Source: an uncultured Moraxella sp.
GTDB taxonomy: Bacteria > Pseudomonadota > Gammaproteobacteria > Pseudomonadales > Moraxellaceae
NCBI GenBank assembly: GCA_927911235.1
Contig: CAKMOY010000116.1
Span: forward strand, 1-10,073
Direction of reading: 5' to 3'
Length of the DNA stretch: 10,073 nt
In this document: positions 1 to 6,815 of the stretch, piece after piece
Layout of the letters: each line of letters opens with the position of its first letter
Position numbering within the stretch: the first letter of the stretch is position 1
The notes under the pieces: model-generated
Told to the model about the DNA's origin: nothing
The model's input: the letters and a program-made list of their open reading frames with translations, nothing else
Databases searched by the model: none
Made by a program: the position numbers and the translations under genes

Positions 1-80
1 AGCCCATGCTCGGTCGGCTCGTTATCGTATTAATCAGTAATTTTTAACTATTTATTTAATAATTTTTTAATAAAAATACA

Positions 81-121
81 AAATCCCACAAAAAAAATGA
101 TTGATTTTTTTGTTGGGATTT
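81..121. terminator. Long A/T-rich hairpin, probable terminator
   Basis: AAATCCCA at 81-88 pairs with TGGGATTT at 114-121. The pairing continues inward through a run of A opposite a run of T, with a one-base bulge, around the loop TGATTGA. The run of T inside the 3' arm and the short GC clamp suit an intrinsic terminator for a gene to the left. Read on the minus strand the hairpin is followed by a T-rich tract, so it could work in both directions. No known gene can be tied to it because the window begins here. Confidence 0.5.
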
Positions 122-142
122 GTTATTGTAGTGGGGCATAAT
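113..142 (+). promoter_or_regulatory. Candidate sigma70 promoter for TerC-family gene
   Basis: TTGGGA (113-118) and CATAAT (137-142) are separated by 18 bases, about 46 bases upstream of the ATG at 188. The -35 element overlaps the right arm of the 81-121 hairpin. The match is moderate and the region is A/T-rich, so this is only a candidate. Confidence 0.25.
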
Positions 143-187
143 TTATTTTTTAAGCTTTTTTACTAAAACTTACCACAAAAACCCCTT

Positions 188-1743
188 ATGATAGAACTTT
201 TAACCGACCCATCTGCATGGTTAGGACTTGCCACATTAGTCGTACTTGAAATTGTTTTGGGTATTGACAACCTTGTTTTTATTGCCATTTTAGCCAACAA
301 ATTACCACCAGAACAACGTGCCAAAGCCGAAATTTAGGGCTTGGGCTTGCGCTTGTCATGCGGCTAATTTTGTTATCCATGATGTCATGGCTCATCACCT
401 TAACCGATCCTGTCTTCAGCTACGGTAGTTTTGGCTTGTCGGTGCGAGATATTATTTTGATTGTCGGCGGTGTCTTCTTGCTGTTTAAAGCCACGCACGA
501 ACTGCACGGACGACTAGAAGGCAAGCCTGAACGTACAGGCGAAAGCCAAATTCACGCAGGTTTTATGGCGGTGGTCGCTCAAATTGTGATTTTGGACGCA
601 GTATTCTCATTTGATGCCGTCATTACCGCAGTCGGTATGATAAAACATCTTGAAATCATGATGGCGGCGGTAATTATCGCTATGGGTGTGATGGTTTTAG
701 CAGCAAAATCTTTAACCGATTTTGTCGGCAAACACCCAACAGTGGTGATTTTGTGCTTAAGTTTCCTATTAATGATTGGTTTTAGCTTAATTGTTGAAGG
801 ATTAGGCTTTCATATTCCAAAAGGTTATCTATATGCGGCGATTGGTTTTTCAATTCTTATTGAAGCGTTTAACCAATTTGCCCAACGCAACCGCACCAAA
901 TACGAAAATCAAATCCCAATTCGTGATAGAACTGCCGATGCGATTTTAAAATTGATGGGTGGCAAAACCCAACAAGAAAACACTATTACTCCAGAAAATA
1001 ACGCCGAATCCTTTGACCTTGATAGTATGCCATTCGCCCAAGAAGAACGCTATATGATTAGCGGTGTGCTTGCGTTAAACGAGCGTGATGTGCATACGAT
1101 TATGACACCACGCACCGAAATTTCTTGGGTGAATATCAGTGCCAGTCGAGAAGAAATCCGCAATCAGCTGCTAGACACACCACACAGCCTATTTCCTGTG
1201 TGCAAAGACAGCATTGATAAAGTAGTTGGCGTGGTGCGTGCCAAAGATATTTTGGACTTGTTAAACCGTGATGTTGCCGATTTGGAACAAGCAATTAAGC
1301 CATTATTGGCAAAACAGCAACCTGTGTTTGTTTCTGAAACGATTGATAACTTAAAGTTATTAAATATGTTAAAAAATGCCAAAGGCAACCTAGCAATGGT
1401 AATTGATGAATATGGACAAGTTACAGGTTTGGTAACACCGCTTGACGTGCTAGAAGCGATTGCAGGCGAGTTCCCAGACGAAGACGAAACCCCAGAAATC
1501 ATCAAACAAGATGATTATTGGCTGGTAGAAGGTACGGCAAGTTTGCACCAGTTACGCCTTGAGCTTGATGAGCCTGATTTGCTGATTGACGCTGACCAAT
1601 TTACCATTGGTGGCTATATGATTTCGCAGTTTTCCGATTTGCCAGAAATCAATCAAACGCTTGAAATTGAAGGGTTTTTGTTTACCATTTTGGAAACATC
1701 GCAATCTCGTATTTTAAAATTAAAAGTGGAAAAAATCGCCTAA
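188..1743 (+). CDS. TerC/CBS/CorC-domain inner-membrane protein (YoaE/YegH type), apparent frameshift near codon 50
   Basis: The start ATG at 188 opens [11 protein letters not shown] and continues with the TerC signature [21 protein letters not shown], reading 49 residues to a TAG at 335-337. The same protein resumes one frame earlier ([11 protein letters not shown]) and stays open to 1743. Adding one T to the TTT at 333-335 gives a continuous protein of 518 residues, matching my recollection of E. coli YoaE (about 518). Domains in the corrected protein: a TerC-like multi-pass membrane part (about 1-240, including the conserved [17 protein letters not shown]), a CBS pair (about 280-420, ending in [16 protein letters not shown]) and a CorC/HlyC C-terminal domain (about 435-518). 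TerC-family proteins are linked to metal or tellurite handling; CBS-CorC tails occur in Mg/Co efflux and hemolysin-like proteins. The substrate is unknown. No strong Shine-Dalgarno precedes 188, but homology fixes that start. The internal ATG at 358 would lose the first membrane helices. Confidence 0.9.
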
Positions 1744-1801
1744 TTTTGGAATTTCTCAAAATTTTGGCAATAACGGCAGGTATTAAGAGTTATGGTGGTT
1801 T

Positions 1802-1861
1802 TTAATTGCGAAATTCATCAGTGACATTTTCCCAGCTGTCATAATTTTCTTGTTGGTTCAT
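1802..1861 (-). CDS. Possible 19-residue ORF between convergent genes
   Basis: On the minus strand an ATG at 1859-1861 opens MNQQENYDSWENVTDEFRN and then a stop. The residue mix looks protein-like rather than random for such an A/T-rich space. It begins directly after the terminator hairpin at 1862-1903 and no Shine-Dalgarno is visible, because the preceding bases are the hairpin's T run. It could be a chance ORF or a gene remnant. I do not recognise it and assign no function. Confidence 0.15.
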   Translation of the reverse strand: MNQQENYDSWENVTDEFRN

Positions 1862-1903
1862 AAAAAAAGGGCGTAAAAATTTACTTTTATACACCCTTTT
1901 TTT
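1862..1903. terminator. Bidirectional intrinsic terminator between TerC-family gene and proS
   Basis: AAAAAAAGGG at 1862-1871 pairs with CCCTTTTTTT at 1894-1903. The stem continues inward through GTAAAA opposite TTTTATAC with one mismatch and one bulge. A runs and T runs flank the GC core on both sides, so the structure can end transcription arriving from either strand. It sits between the 3' ends of two convergent genes, as expected. Confidence 0.8.
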
Positions 1904-1969
1904 GCTAAATTTTAACTGTCATTTTTAACAAAAATCACACCCCAATTTTTGCCAAAACTTCGTCTAATT

Positions 1970-3679
1970 TTAACATTTGTTTTCACCATCTTGACGATTG
2001 ACATATTCATAAGTAACTTCGCCATTTTCATCAATATTCTTTTCTGAAATCACGATACGGTGCGGAATACCGACCAATTCCAAATCAGCAAACTTCACGC
2101 CTGCACGCTCATCACGGTCGTCAATTAACGCATCAACGCCTTTGGTTTTTAAATCTGCGTACAACTGTTCGGCAAATTGCATGGCTTTATCATTTTCAGC
2201 GTCTTTCATTTTGCCTTTAATCATCGGCACAATCGCCACAGTAAACGGTGCAATGCTTTCGCCTGTGCTACTTGTTTTCCAAATAATACCGTTGTCATCG
2301 TGATTTTGCTCAATCGCCGCCGCCACAATACGAGTAACGCCAATGCCGTAACAGCCCATCATGGTAATCACAGGTTTGCCTTGCTCGCCCATCACCGCAC
2401 AGTTTAGGGCTTTGGCGTATTTGTCGCCTAATTGGAAAATATGACCGACTTCAATACCACGTTTAATTTGCAGTTTGCCTTGTCCGTCTGGGCTTGGGTC
2501 GCCTTCCACCACGTTGCGAATGTCGGCAACTTGGGTAATTTGGGCATCACGTTCCCAGTTTACGCCTGTGGTGTGAAAATCTGGCTTGTTTGCACCGCTA
2601 ACAAAATCCGCCAAAATTGCCGCACTTTTATCCACAATTACAGGAATGTTCAAATCAAACACACCAATATAGCCTTTGTACAAACCTGCGTTTTTCATGG
2701 CTTCTTCGCTTGCCATCGTTAAAGGTGCTTTGACTTGTGGTAATTTTTCGGCTTTGACTTCGTTTAAAGTATGGTCGCCACGCAATACTAACGCAACTAA
2801 AGTCGGATTGCCATTTTCATCATCAACACCTTCTACAATCAAGGTTTTCACTGTTTGTGAAAGTGGCAGGTCCAAATGTTCGGCAACTTGTTCACACGTT
2901 GGCATATTTGGCGTGCTTACGTCTGTTTTTTCTTGGCTTGGCGTTGCTCGTTCACCAACGGCAACCGCTTCGGCAAGTTCAATATTTGCCGCATAATCAG
3001 ACGTATCCGAAAATACGATGTCATCTTCACCGCTATTAGCAAGCACTTGAAACTCATGCGATGCAAAACCACCGATTGAGCCTGTATCCGCTTGCACCGC
3101 ACGAAAATCTAAGCCTAAACGAGTAAAGATATTGGTGTAGGCACGATACATATCGTCATAGGTTTTTTGTAAAGACGGCTGGTCGATGTGGAACGAATAG
3201 GCATCTTTCATGATAAATTCACGAGAACGCATCACGCCAAAACGTGGGCGGATTTCATCACGGAATTTGGTTTGCACTTGATAATAACTAACAGGCAATT
3301 GTTTATAACTTTTTAACAAATTGCGAGCAATGTCAGTAATCACTTCTTCATGCGTAGGTCCAAGCACAAAATCACGGTCATGGCGGTCTTTAATACGCAA
3401 TAATTCTGGGCCGTACGCTTCCCAACGTCCCGACTCTTGCCACAGCTCCGCCGATTGCACCACAGGCATCAGCAACTCTTGACAGTTAATGGCATTCATT
3501 TCTTCACGAATGATTTTTTCTACTTTTTGCAAAGTTTTTAAACCCATTGGCAACCAAGTGTACAAGCCTGACGCAGACTTGCGGATTAATCCTGCTCTTA
3601 GCATAAGTTTGGCGGAAATCACATCCGCATCGCTTGGAACTTCTTTTAATGTGGCAAATGTAAATTGACTGGCTCGCAT
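1970..3679 (-). CDS. proS: Prolyl-tRNA synthetase (bacterial type, with editing domain)
   Basis: This cytoplasmic class II synthetase charges tRNA-Pro with proline. The N-terminus [20 protein letters not shown] is typical of bacterial ProRS. Visible landmarks are the GPTHEE motif at 107-112, class II motif 2 around [23 protein letters not shown] (139-161), an inserted YbaK-like editing domain at about 255-375, motif 3 GCYGIGVTR at 442-450, and the anticodon-binding domain from about 478. As read, the protein ends NRQDGENKC at 569 residues. One base earlier in frame, the sequence continues as [13 protein letters not shown] and stops at 1935-1937, which fits the usual ProRS tail. Adding one A to the AAA run just before the stop would give 581 residues ending at 1935. 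The start ATG (3677-3679) has an AAGGTG Shine-Dalgarno a few bases upstream and a good promoter at 3731-3759. Confidence 0.97.
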   Translation of the reverse strand: MRASQFTFATLKEVPSDADVISAKLMLRAGLIRKSASGLYTWLPMGLKTLQKVEKIIREEMNAINCQELLMPVVQSAELWQESGRWEAYGPELLRIKDRHDRDFVLGPTHEEVITDIARNLLKSYKQLPVSYYQVQTKFRDEIRPRFGVMRSREFIMKDAYSFHIDQPSLQKTYDDMYRAYTNIFTRLGLDFRAVQADTGSIGGFASHEFQVLANSGEDDIVFSDTSDYAANIELAEAVAVGERATPSQEKTDVSTPNMPTCEQVAEHLDLPLSQTVKTLIVEGVDDENGNPTLVALVLRGDHTLNEVKAEKLPQVKAPLTMASEEAMKNAGLYKGYIGVFDLNIPVIVDKSAAILADFVSGANKPDFHTTGVNWERDAQITQVADIRNVVEGDPSPDGQGKLQIKRGIEVGHIFQLGDKYAKALNCAVMGEQGKPVITMMGCYGIGVTRIVAAAIEQNHDDNGIIWKTSSTGESIAPFTVAIVPMIKGKMKDAENDKAMQFAEQLYADLKTKGVDALIDDRDERAGVKFADLELVGIPHRIVISEKNIDENGEVTYEYVNRQDGENKC

Positions 3680-3730
3680 AATGCACCTTTTTTGTGAAAA
3701 ATTTGGTAAAAATTAAAAAAATAATCAGTT

Positions 3731-3759
3731 ATTGTACCGTTTTGCATGATTTTTGACAA
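3731..3759 (-). promoter_or_regulatory. Sigma70 promoter for proS
   Basis: On the minus strand TTGTCA (3754-3759) and TACAAT (3731-3736) are separated by exactly 17 bases. Each hexamer differs from consensus at one position. The -10 lies 51 bases upstream of the proS ATG. This is the best-formed promoter in the window. Confidence 0.65.
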
Positions 3760-3784
3760 TCAAACTTTTAGCAAACACAAGATA

Positions 3785-3790
3785 TATAAT
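3785..3790 (+). promoter_or_regulatory. Candidate -10 element for DUF4230-like gene
   Basis: A perfect TATAAT lies 95 bases upstream of the ATG at 3886. A perfect TTGACA exists at 3753-3758, but the gap of 26 bases is too long for a normal pairing, and no good -35 is seen at 16-18 bases. The TTGACA overlaps, on the opposite strand, the -35 of the proS promoter. Confidence 0.3.
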
Positions 3791-3885
3791 CACAACAGTT
3801 TTTTTACAAAAAATCATCATTAAAAAAAGTTTTAAAAATAAAAACCATAAAAATCAAATAAAAATTAAAACAATAGGAATAATTT

Positions 3886-4581
3886 ATGAACGATACGCCA
3901 ACAACAGAAACGCAAAAACCGCCCACTGTCGCCAAAAATCAAAAATTTTATTTTTGGCTGTCGGTTTTTTTCTTTGCCATTATCAGTGCGATGGTTATCG
4001 GTTTTATCACTTATCAAAAAAATAATAAACCCAAAATTGATGTTTTAACCACCGATGGCGTGATTAGTAAAATTCAAACTTTAAACCGTTGTCAAACCGT
4101 TGTTTATAATGTAGATACGGTGATTACTGCCCAAAAAGCGGGCAATTGGTATGCCCTTTGGCAAGACGAACAAAAAGGCTTGTTTGTCGCTCATGGGCGA
4201 GTGCAAGCAGGGATTGATTTAAACCAACTCAAACCTGAAAATGTGCAAGTATCGCCCATCACTGACGAGATGGCAAAAGGCGATGCCCCTGTTCAACAAA
4301 ATGTAACCATTACCCTACCCCCAGCCCAAGTGTTTGAAACCTATCTGGACGACATTGAAATCTACGATATCCAAACAGGCGTGTTTGGCATGGTGGACAT
4401 TGACCCAAAGATTTTTAGCCAAGCCCAAACTTCAGGCAAACAGCAAGTTTTGGTAACTGCTTGCAAGTCTGATATGCTCAAACTTGCGACCGACAACGCC
4501 CAAAAACAAATCACCAGTTTGTTTGCGTTGGCAAATGCGAATGTAACCGTCAAAGTTACACCACCAAAAAACTGTGTTTAA
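3886..4581 (+). CDS. Membrane-anchored DUF4230-like protein
   Basis: The 231-residue product has a short polar N-terminus, one strongly hydrophobic membrane segment at about 21-43 (FYFWLSVFFFAIISAMVIGF), then a mostly soluble domain, so it is probably bound to the inner membrane with its bulk in the periplasm. The soluble part has features I associate with DUF4230: an opening strand region with LNRCQTVVYNVDTVIT (66-81), a middle GRVQAGIDLNQLKPENVQV (104-122), the VTITLPPAQVF segment (140-150), and a helical C-terminal part (about 195-217). Two cysteines (69, 193) and a third at 230 lie on the soluble side. The family has no established function. AGGA stands about 9 bases before the ATG. The gene is divergent from proS, and 220 bases separate it from the next gene on the same strand. 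Family assignment is from recall of the pattern and is moderately sure. Confidence 0.8.
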   Translation: MNDTPTTETQKPPTVAKNQKFYFWLSVFFFAIISAMVIGFITYQKNNKPKIDVLTTDGVISKIQTLNRCQTVVYNVDTVITAQKAGNWYALWQDEQKGLFVAHGRVQAGIDLNQLKPENVQVSPITDEMAKGDAPVQQNVTITLPPAQVFETYLDDIEIYDIQTGVFGMVDIDPKIFSQAQTSGKQQVLVTACKSDMLKLATDNAQKQITSLFALANANVTVKVTPPKNCV

Positions 4582-4592
4582 CAAATATTGCC

Positions 4593-4611
4593 AACGATTT
4601 TGTATATCGTT
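4593..4611. repeat. Short hairpin downstream of DUF4230-like gene
   Basis: AACGAT at 4593-4598 pairs with ATCGTT at 4606-4611 around a 7-base loop. It is followed by a run of A rather than T on the plus strand, so it is a poor intrinsic terminator for the gene just upstream. It may still mark the end of that transcript or act as a weak stop. Confidence 0.3.
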
Positions 4612-4646
4612 AAAAAAAACAAAACGCAATACAAGGATTGTTAATC

Positions 4647-4789
4647 TATTTTATCCTGATTGATTTTGGTATGAAAGGTTATTTTTTGGTGGTTTTCAAC
4701 CTGTTTAATTTGTGTAAATATTGTTAAAATTTATTGCTTAAAAACTGGCTATAAATTTTGGTAATGTTTTTTGCAATATTTTATCCTGA
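4647..4789. repeat. 13-base direct repeat in the leader of the 399-residue protein gene
   Basis: TATTTTATCCTGA occurs at 4647-4659 and again at 4777-4789, 130 bases apart. The second copy runs straight into the Shine-Dalgarno region (AAGGA) of the gene starting at 4802. Whether it is a protein-binding site, a trace of duplication or chance cannot be told from one locus. Confidence 0.4.
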
Positions 4790-4801
4790 AAGGAAAATTC
4801 C

Positions 4802-6001
4802 ATGAATAACGATAACACCAAAAAAGTTTTGCGAATTGCTTTGGTGGCGGTGCGTCCTGCCGACCAAGTCATGCTAAAAGGCTACTTACGTCTGCTCATG
4901 CGATTAGAAGCCGACCTTGAATGGGTCTCTGCCAATCATGAAGCTGTTGACCTGTTTATGATTAACAGCGAATTTCAACAAGCCGACAGCGTACAACACC
5001 TTATCTCTGCCAAGCCTGATGCGGCTGTGCTTTATATCACACGCACCGATGCAGAAAATGGCTATTTGACAGGCAGTCTATTAACCTTACCGATTAAAGA
5101 TTTAGATCCGTTAAACCGTTGGTTATACGCCAATTTAAAATTTTTATCAGGGCAAACGCCAGCCAAAACCCAACAAAACGACATAGCACCACAAAAACGC
5201 CAATCACTAGATGAGCTTATCGCCAGTCGTCAAAATCAACCTAACAGCAACCCAACACAAAACACAGCACAATCAGCAAACACAGCGACCACCGCCACAA
5301 CGGCTTTTGATAAAAGCATTGCAATTGCCTTTGCCAAAATCTTAAATCGCTTATACAAAAAAGAAGACAATTTGTTCAGTTTGAATGATAAAAATGGCAC
5401 ATTGTTGGCATATATTCAGCCCAAACAACAACGTATTTGGCAAATTCAACCAAAATTTACCGCTTCAGAATGGACATTAAACGTTGCCAATCCGACCGAT
5501 TTGAACCCTGCCCAATCGCAAGATTTGGTGCAATTTTTTTGGCAATTTGGCTTAAAAAATGCCAAACATTATCAACCATTTATCAACGCCACCAACCAAT
5601 ATCACATCAAAAGTTGGGTAAAACCTGAAAATAACAGCCAACGCCACAACGCCTTAAAGGTGCAATGCGTCCTTGAACCACGCCCTGTTAACCTAGCAGA
5701 AGTGATTCAATTAAGCGGTGTAGATGCAAAAGTTGCTACCGTGATGGTGATTGCCTTGATTTTATCAGGGGTGATGGACAACAGTGTGTATGATAGCCTA
5801 GAAAAAACTGTCGCAGAGTTTCACAAAGATATGCCAGCACCTGAGACAGTTGCACCTGTGCAAACCGCTCATATGCCGACCAATCAGACAACCGCAAGTT
5901 TGCAACAAGAAATCAAAGCAGAACTACCACAACAAGCCAAAGAAGAAAATAGTGGCATGAAAGGATTTTTATCACGCTTAAGAAGCAAGCTGGGTATTTA
6001 G
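4802..6001 (+). CDS. Receiver-like multi-domain protein linked to small GTPase module
   Basis: This 399-residue soluble protein has no signal peptide. I do not recognise a named family with confidence. Residues 9-118 (VLRIALVAVRPADQVMLKGYL onward) have the alternating strand/helix look of a response-regulator receiver, but the acidic cluster and phospho-acceptor aspartate of true receivers are not evident. A Q/N/T/A-rich linker (about 118-168) follows. A second globular part (about 169-335) contains FFWQFG at 245-250 and ends in a helix-rich stretch, LAEVIQLSGVDAKVATVMV, reminiscent of the winged-helix part of PATAN/DUF4388 proteins; this is a loose resemblance. A second polar linker (about 343-385) leads to the basic amphipathic tail MKGFLSRLRSKLGI, which could bind membrane. 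AAGGA precedes the ATG at the right spacing. The GTPase and roadblock genes lie downstream on the same strand, suggesting a shared pathway. The stop TAG takes its last base from the inserted element at 6001. Confidence 0.85.
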   Translation: MNNDNTKKVLRIALVAVRPADQVMLKGYLRLLMRLEADLEWVSANHEAVDLFMINSEFQQADSVQHLISAKPDAAVLYITRTDAENGYLTGSLLTLPIKDLDPLNRWLYANLKFLSGQTPAKTQQNDIAPQKRQSLDELIASRQNQPNSNPTQNTAQSANTATTATTAFDKSIAIAFAKILNRLYKKEDNLFSLNDKNGTLLAYIQPKQQRIWQIQPKFTASEWTLNVANPTDLNPAQSQDLVQFFWQFGLKNAKHYQPFINATNQYHIKSWVKPENNSQRHNALKVQCVLEPRPVNLAEVIQLSGVDAKVATVMVIALILSGVMDNSVYDSLEKTVAEFHKDMPAPETVAPVQTAHMPTNQTTASLQQEIKAELPQQAKEENSGMKGFLSRLRSKLGI

Positions 6002-6111
6002 AACCTGTATTCATAACATTACGCAGTAAAACTTCACAAGTTTTAAAAAATAAAATATTTTATTTGCTTTTTGCATGAAAAAACGTTGTGAATACAGGTT
6101 CTTAATCTCTA
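6001..6111. mobile_element. MITE-like element with 17-bp terminal inverted repeats and TTA target duplication
   Basis: GAACCTGTATTCATAAC at 6001-6017 is the inverse of GTTGTGAATACAGGTTC at 6095-6111, with a single mismatch out of 17 that is a G-U pair in RNA. TTA flanks both ends (5998-6000 and 6112-6114), consistent with a 3-base target duplication. The 77-base interior is A/T-rich, includes the palindrome AAATAAAATATTTTATTT, and has no ORF, so any transposition would need a transposase from elsewhere. The 3-base TNA duplication would suit some IS5-family (IS1031-type) elements, but that link is only inference. Transcribed, it folds into a long hairpin that may also end or protect the mRNA of the preceding gene. 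Confidence 0.75.
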
Positions 6112-6132
6112 TTTATAAGAATTTTAAATAAA

Positions 6133-6161
6133 TTGCTATCAATGTTTATCATAAATATAGA
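6133..6161 (+). promoter_or_regulatory. Candidate promoter for GTPase-roadblock genes
   Basis: TTGCTA (6133-6138) and TATAGA (6156-6161) are 17 bases apart, 90 bases upstream of the GTPase ATG and just right of the MITE-like element. A local promoter would keep these genes expressed if the element stops read-through. A second -10-like TATGAT at 6181-6186 is also possible but lacks a clear -35. Confidence 0.3.
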
Positions 6162-6251
6162 ACAAAATTTATTTTTAGTGTATGATAGTAATAATTTTTA
6201 CGTTTGATTTTATCATTTGCAAAAATCAACTCATATTTGTAAGGCTAAATT

Positions 6252-6779
6252 ATGCAACGCTTAAAAATCGTTTTTAGTGGACCGATGGGAGCTGGTAAAA
6301 CTCAAGCTATCTCTAGCTTGTCTGATATTCCTGTGGTATCTACAGAGGTAAAAAACACCGATTTACAAACCAATGCCAAAGCATTAACCACCGTTGGTAT
6401 GGATTACGGTGAGTTGACCCTTGAAGGTGGTATGAGTATCGGACTGTACGGCACACCGGGTCAAGAACGTTTTAACTTTATCTGGCCTATTTTATCACAA
6501 GGTGCTTTGGGTGTGATTATCCTAATTGACCATTCTGCGAGCGACCCGATTGCTGATTTGGCAAATTACCTTGAAACCTTTGCAAAAATCTATGATGGAC
6601 GTATCGTGATTGGTGTCAGCCAAGTGGACAAAAAACCAGAATTGGATTTTGGGATTTACCGTGATTGGTTAAGCAAAAATGACAAAAATCTTCCCATTTT
6701 CCCAGTTGATATGCGAAAACGTGAAGATGTGTTGTTATTGGTTGATACCATTATTTCTTCATTAGAGCTTAGCAGTTAA
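6252..6779 (+). CDS. MglA-like small Ras-type GTPase
   Basis: This 175-residue single-domain cytoplasmic GTPase should act as a nucleotide-driven switch. The P-loop GPMGAGKT is at 10-17. A switch I threonine is likely within ALTTVGMDYG (44-53). The G3 segment LYGTPGQERF is at 65-74, carrying the Gln at the position used for catalysis in Ras. The G4 position reads SQVDKK (123-128) rather than the usual NKxD, keeping the aspartate but not the Asn-Lys pair. The compact form with GTPGQER resembles bacterial MglA and the COG2229 group of GTPases that pair with roadblock proteins. AAGG stands before the ATG. The roadblock gene begins 36 bases after the stop, so the two are probably co-transcribed. 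The effector is unknown; polarity, motility or surface functions are known for MglA relatives but are not shown here. Confidence 0.9.
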   Translation: MQRLKIVFSGPMGAGKTQAISSLSDIPVVSTEVKNTDLQTNAKALTTVGMDYGELTLEGGMSIGLYGTPGQERFNFIWPILSQGALGVIILIDHSASDPIADLANYLETFAKIYDGRIVIGVSQVDKKPELDFGIYRDWLSKNDKNLPIFPVDMRKREDVLLLVDTIISSLELSS

Positions 6780-6815
6780 TACAATTTTTAGAAAACCTTA
6801 ACTTCGGATAACAAT

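Larger units (their letters stand above)
1..187. other. Left-edge intergenic stretch with unassigned fragment
   Basis: The first 40 or so bases are clearly richer in G and C than what follows and may be the end of a neighbouring gene cut by the window. Forward frames end in stops at 38-40 and 45-47 (the latter reads PMLGRLVIVLISNF then stop). None of these tails is recognisable, so no product is assigned. The rest, to the start codon at 188, is A/T-rich and holds a long hairpin (81-121) and a possible promoter for the TerC-family gene. Confidence 0.35.

Noticed and set aside
329..340. Programmed -1 ribosomal frameshift to join the two TerC frames (and likewise at proS and the roadblock gene)
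   Set aside because: None of the three sites has a canonical X XXY YYZ heptamer in the correct phase, and three unrelated genes using it in one 7-kb stretch is implausible; a missing base in a short run explains all.
1164..1505. 113-residue minus-strand ORF inside the TerC/CorC gene
   Set aside because: Serine-rich antisense shadow of the CBS-CorC coding region.
2177..3102. Several plus- and minus-strand ORFs of 60-106 residues across proS
   Set aside because: They lie wholly inside proS in other frames and have cysteine/histidine-rich or otherwise atypical composition; shadows of the real gene.
4593..4611. Intrinsic terminator of the DUF4230-like gene
   Set aside because: The hairpin is followed by A, not T, on the coding strand, so it was listed only as a hairpin.
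4671..4727. 18-residue ORF (MKGYFLVVFNLF...) in the leader of the 399-residue protein gene
   Set aside because: No Shine-Dalgarno and a composition expected from T-rich spacer; treated as chance.
6204..6229. TTGATTTT / AAAATCAA inverted repeat just before the GTPase start as a regulatory hairpin
   Set aside because: The stem is almost all A-T with a 10-base loop in an A/T-rich leader; too likely by chance to list.
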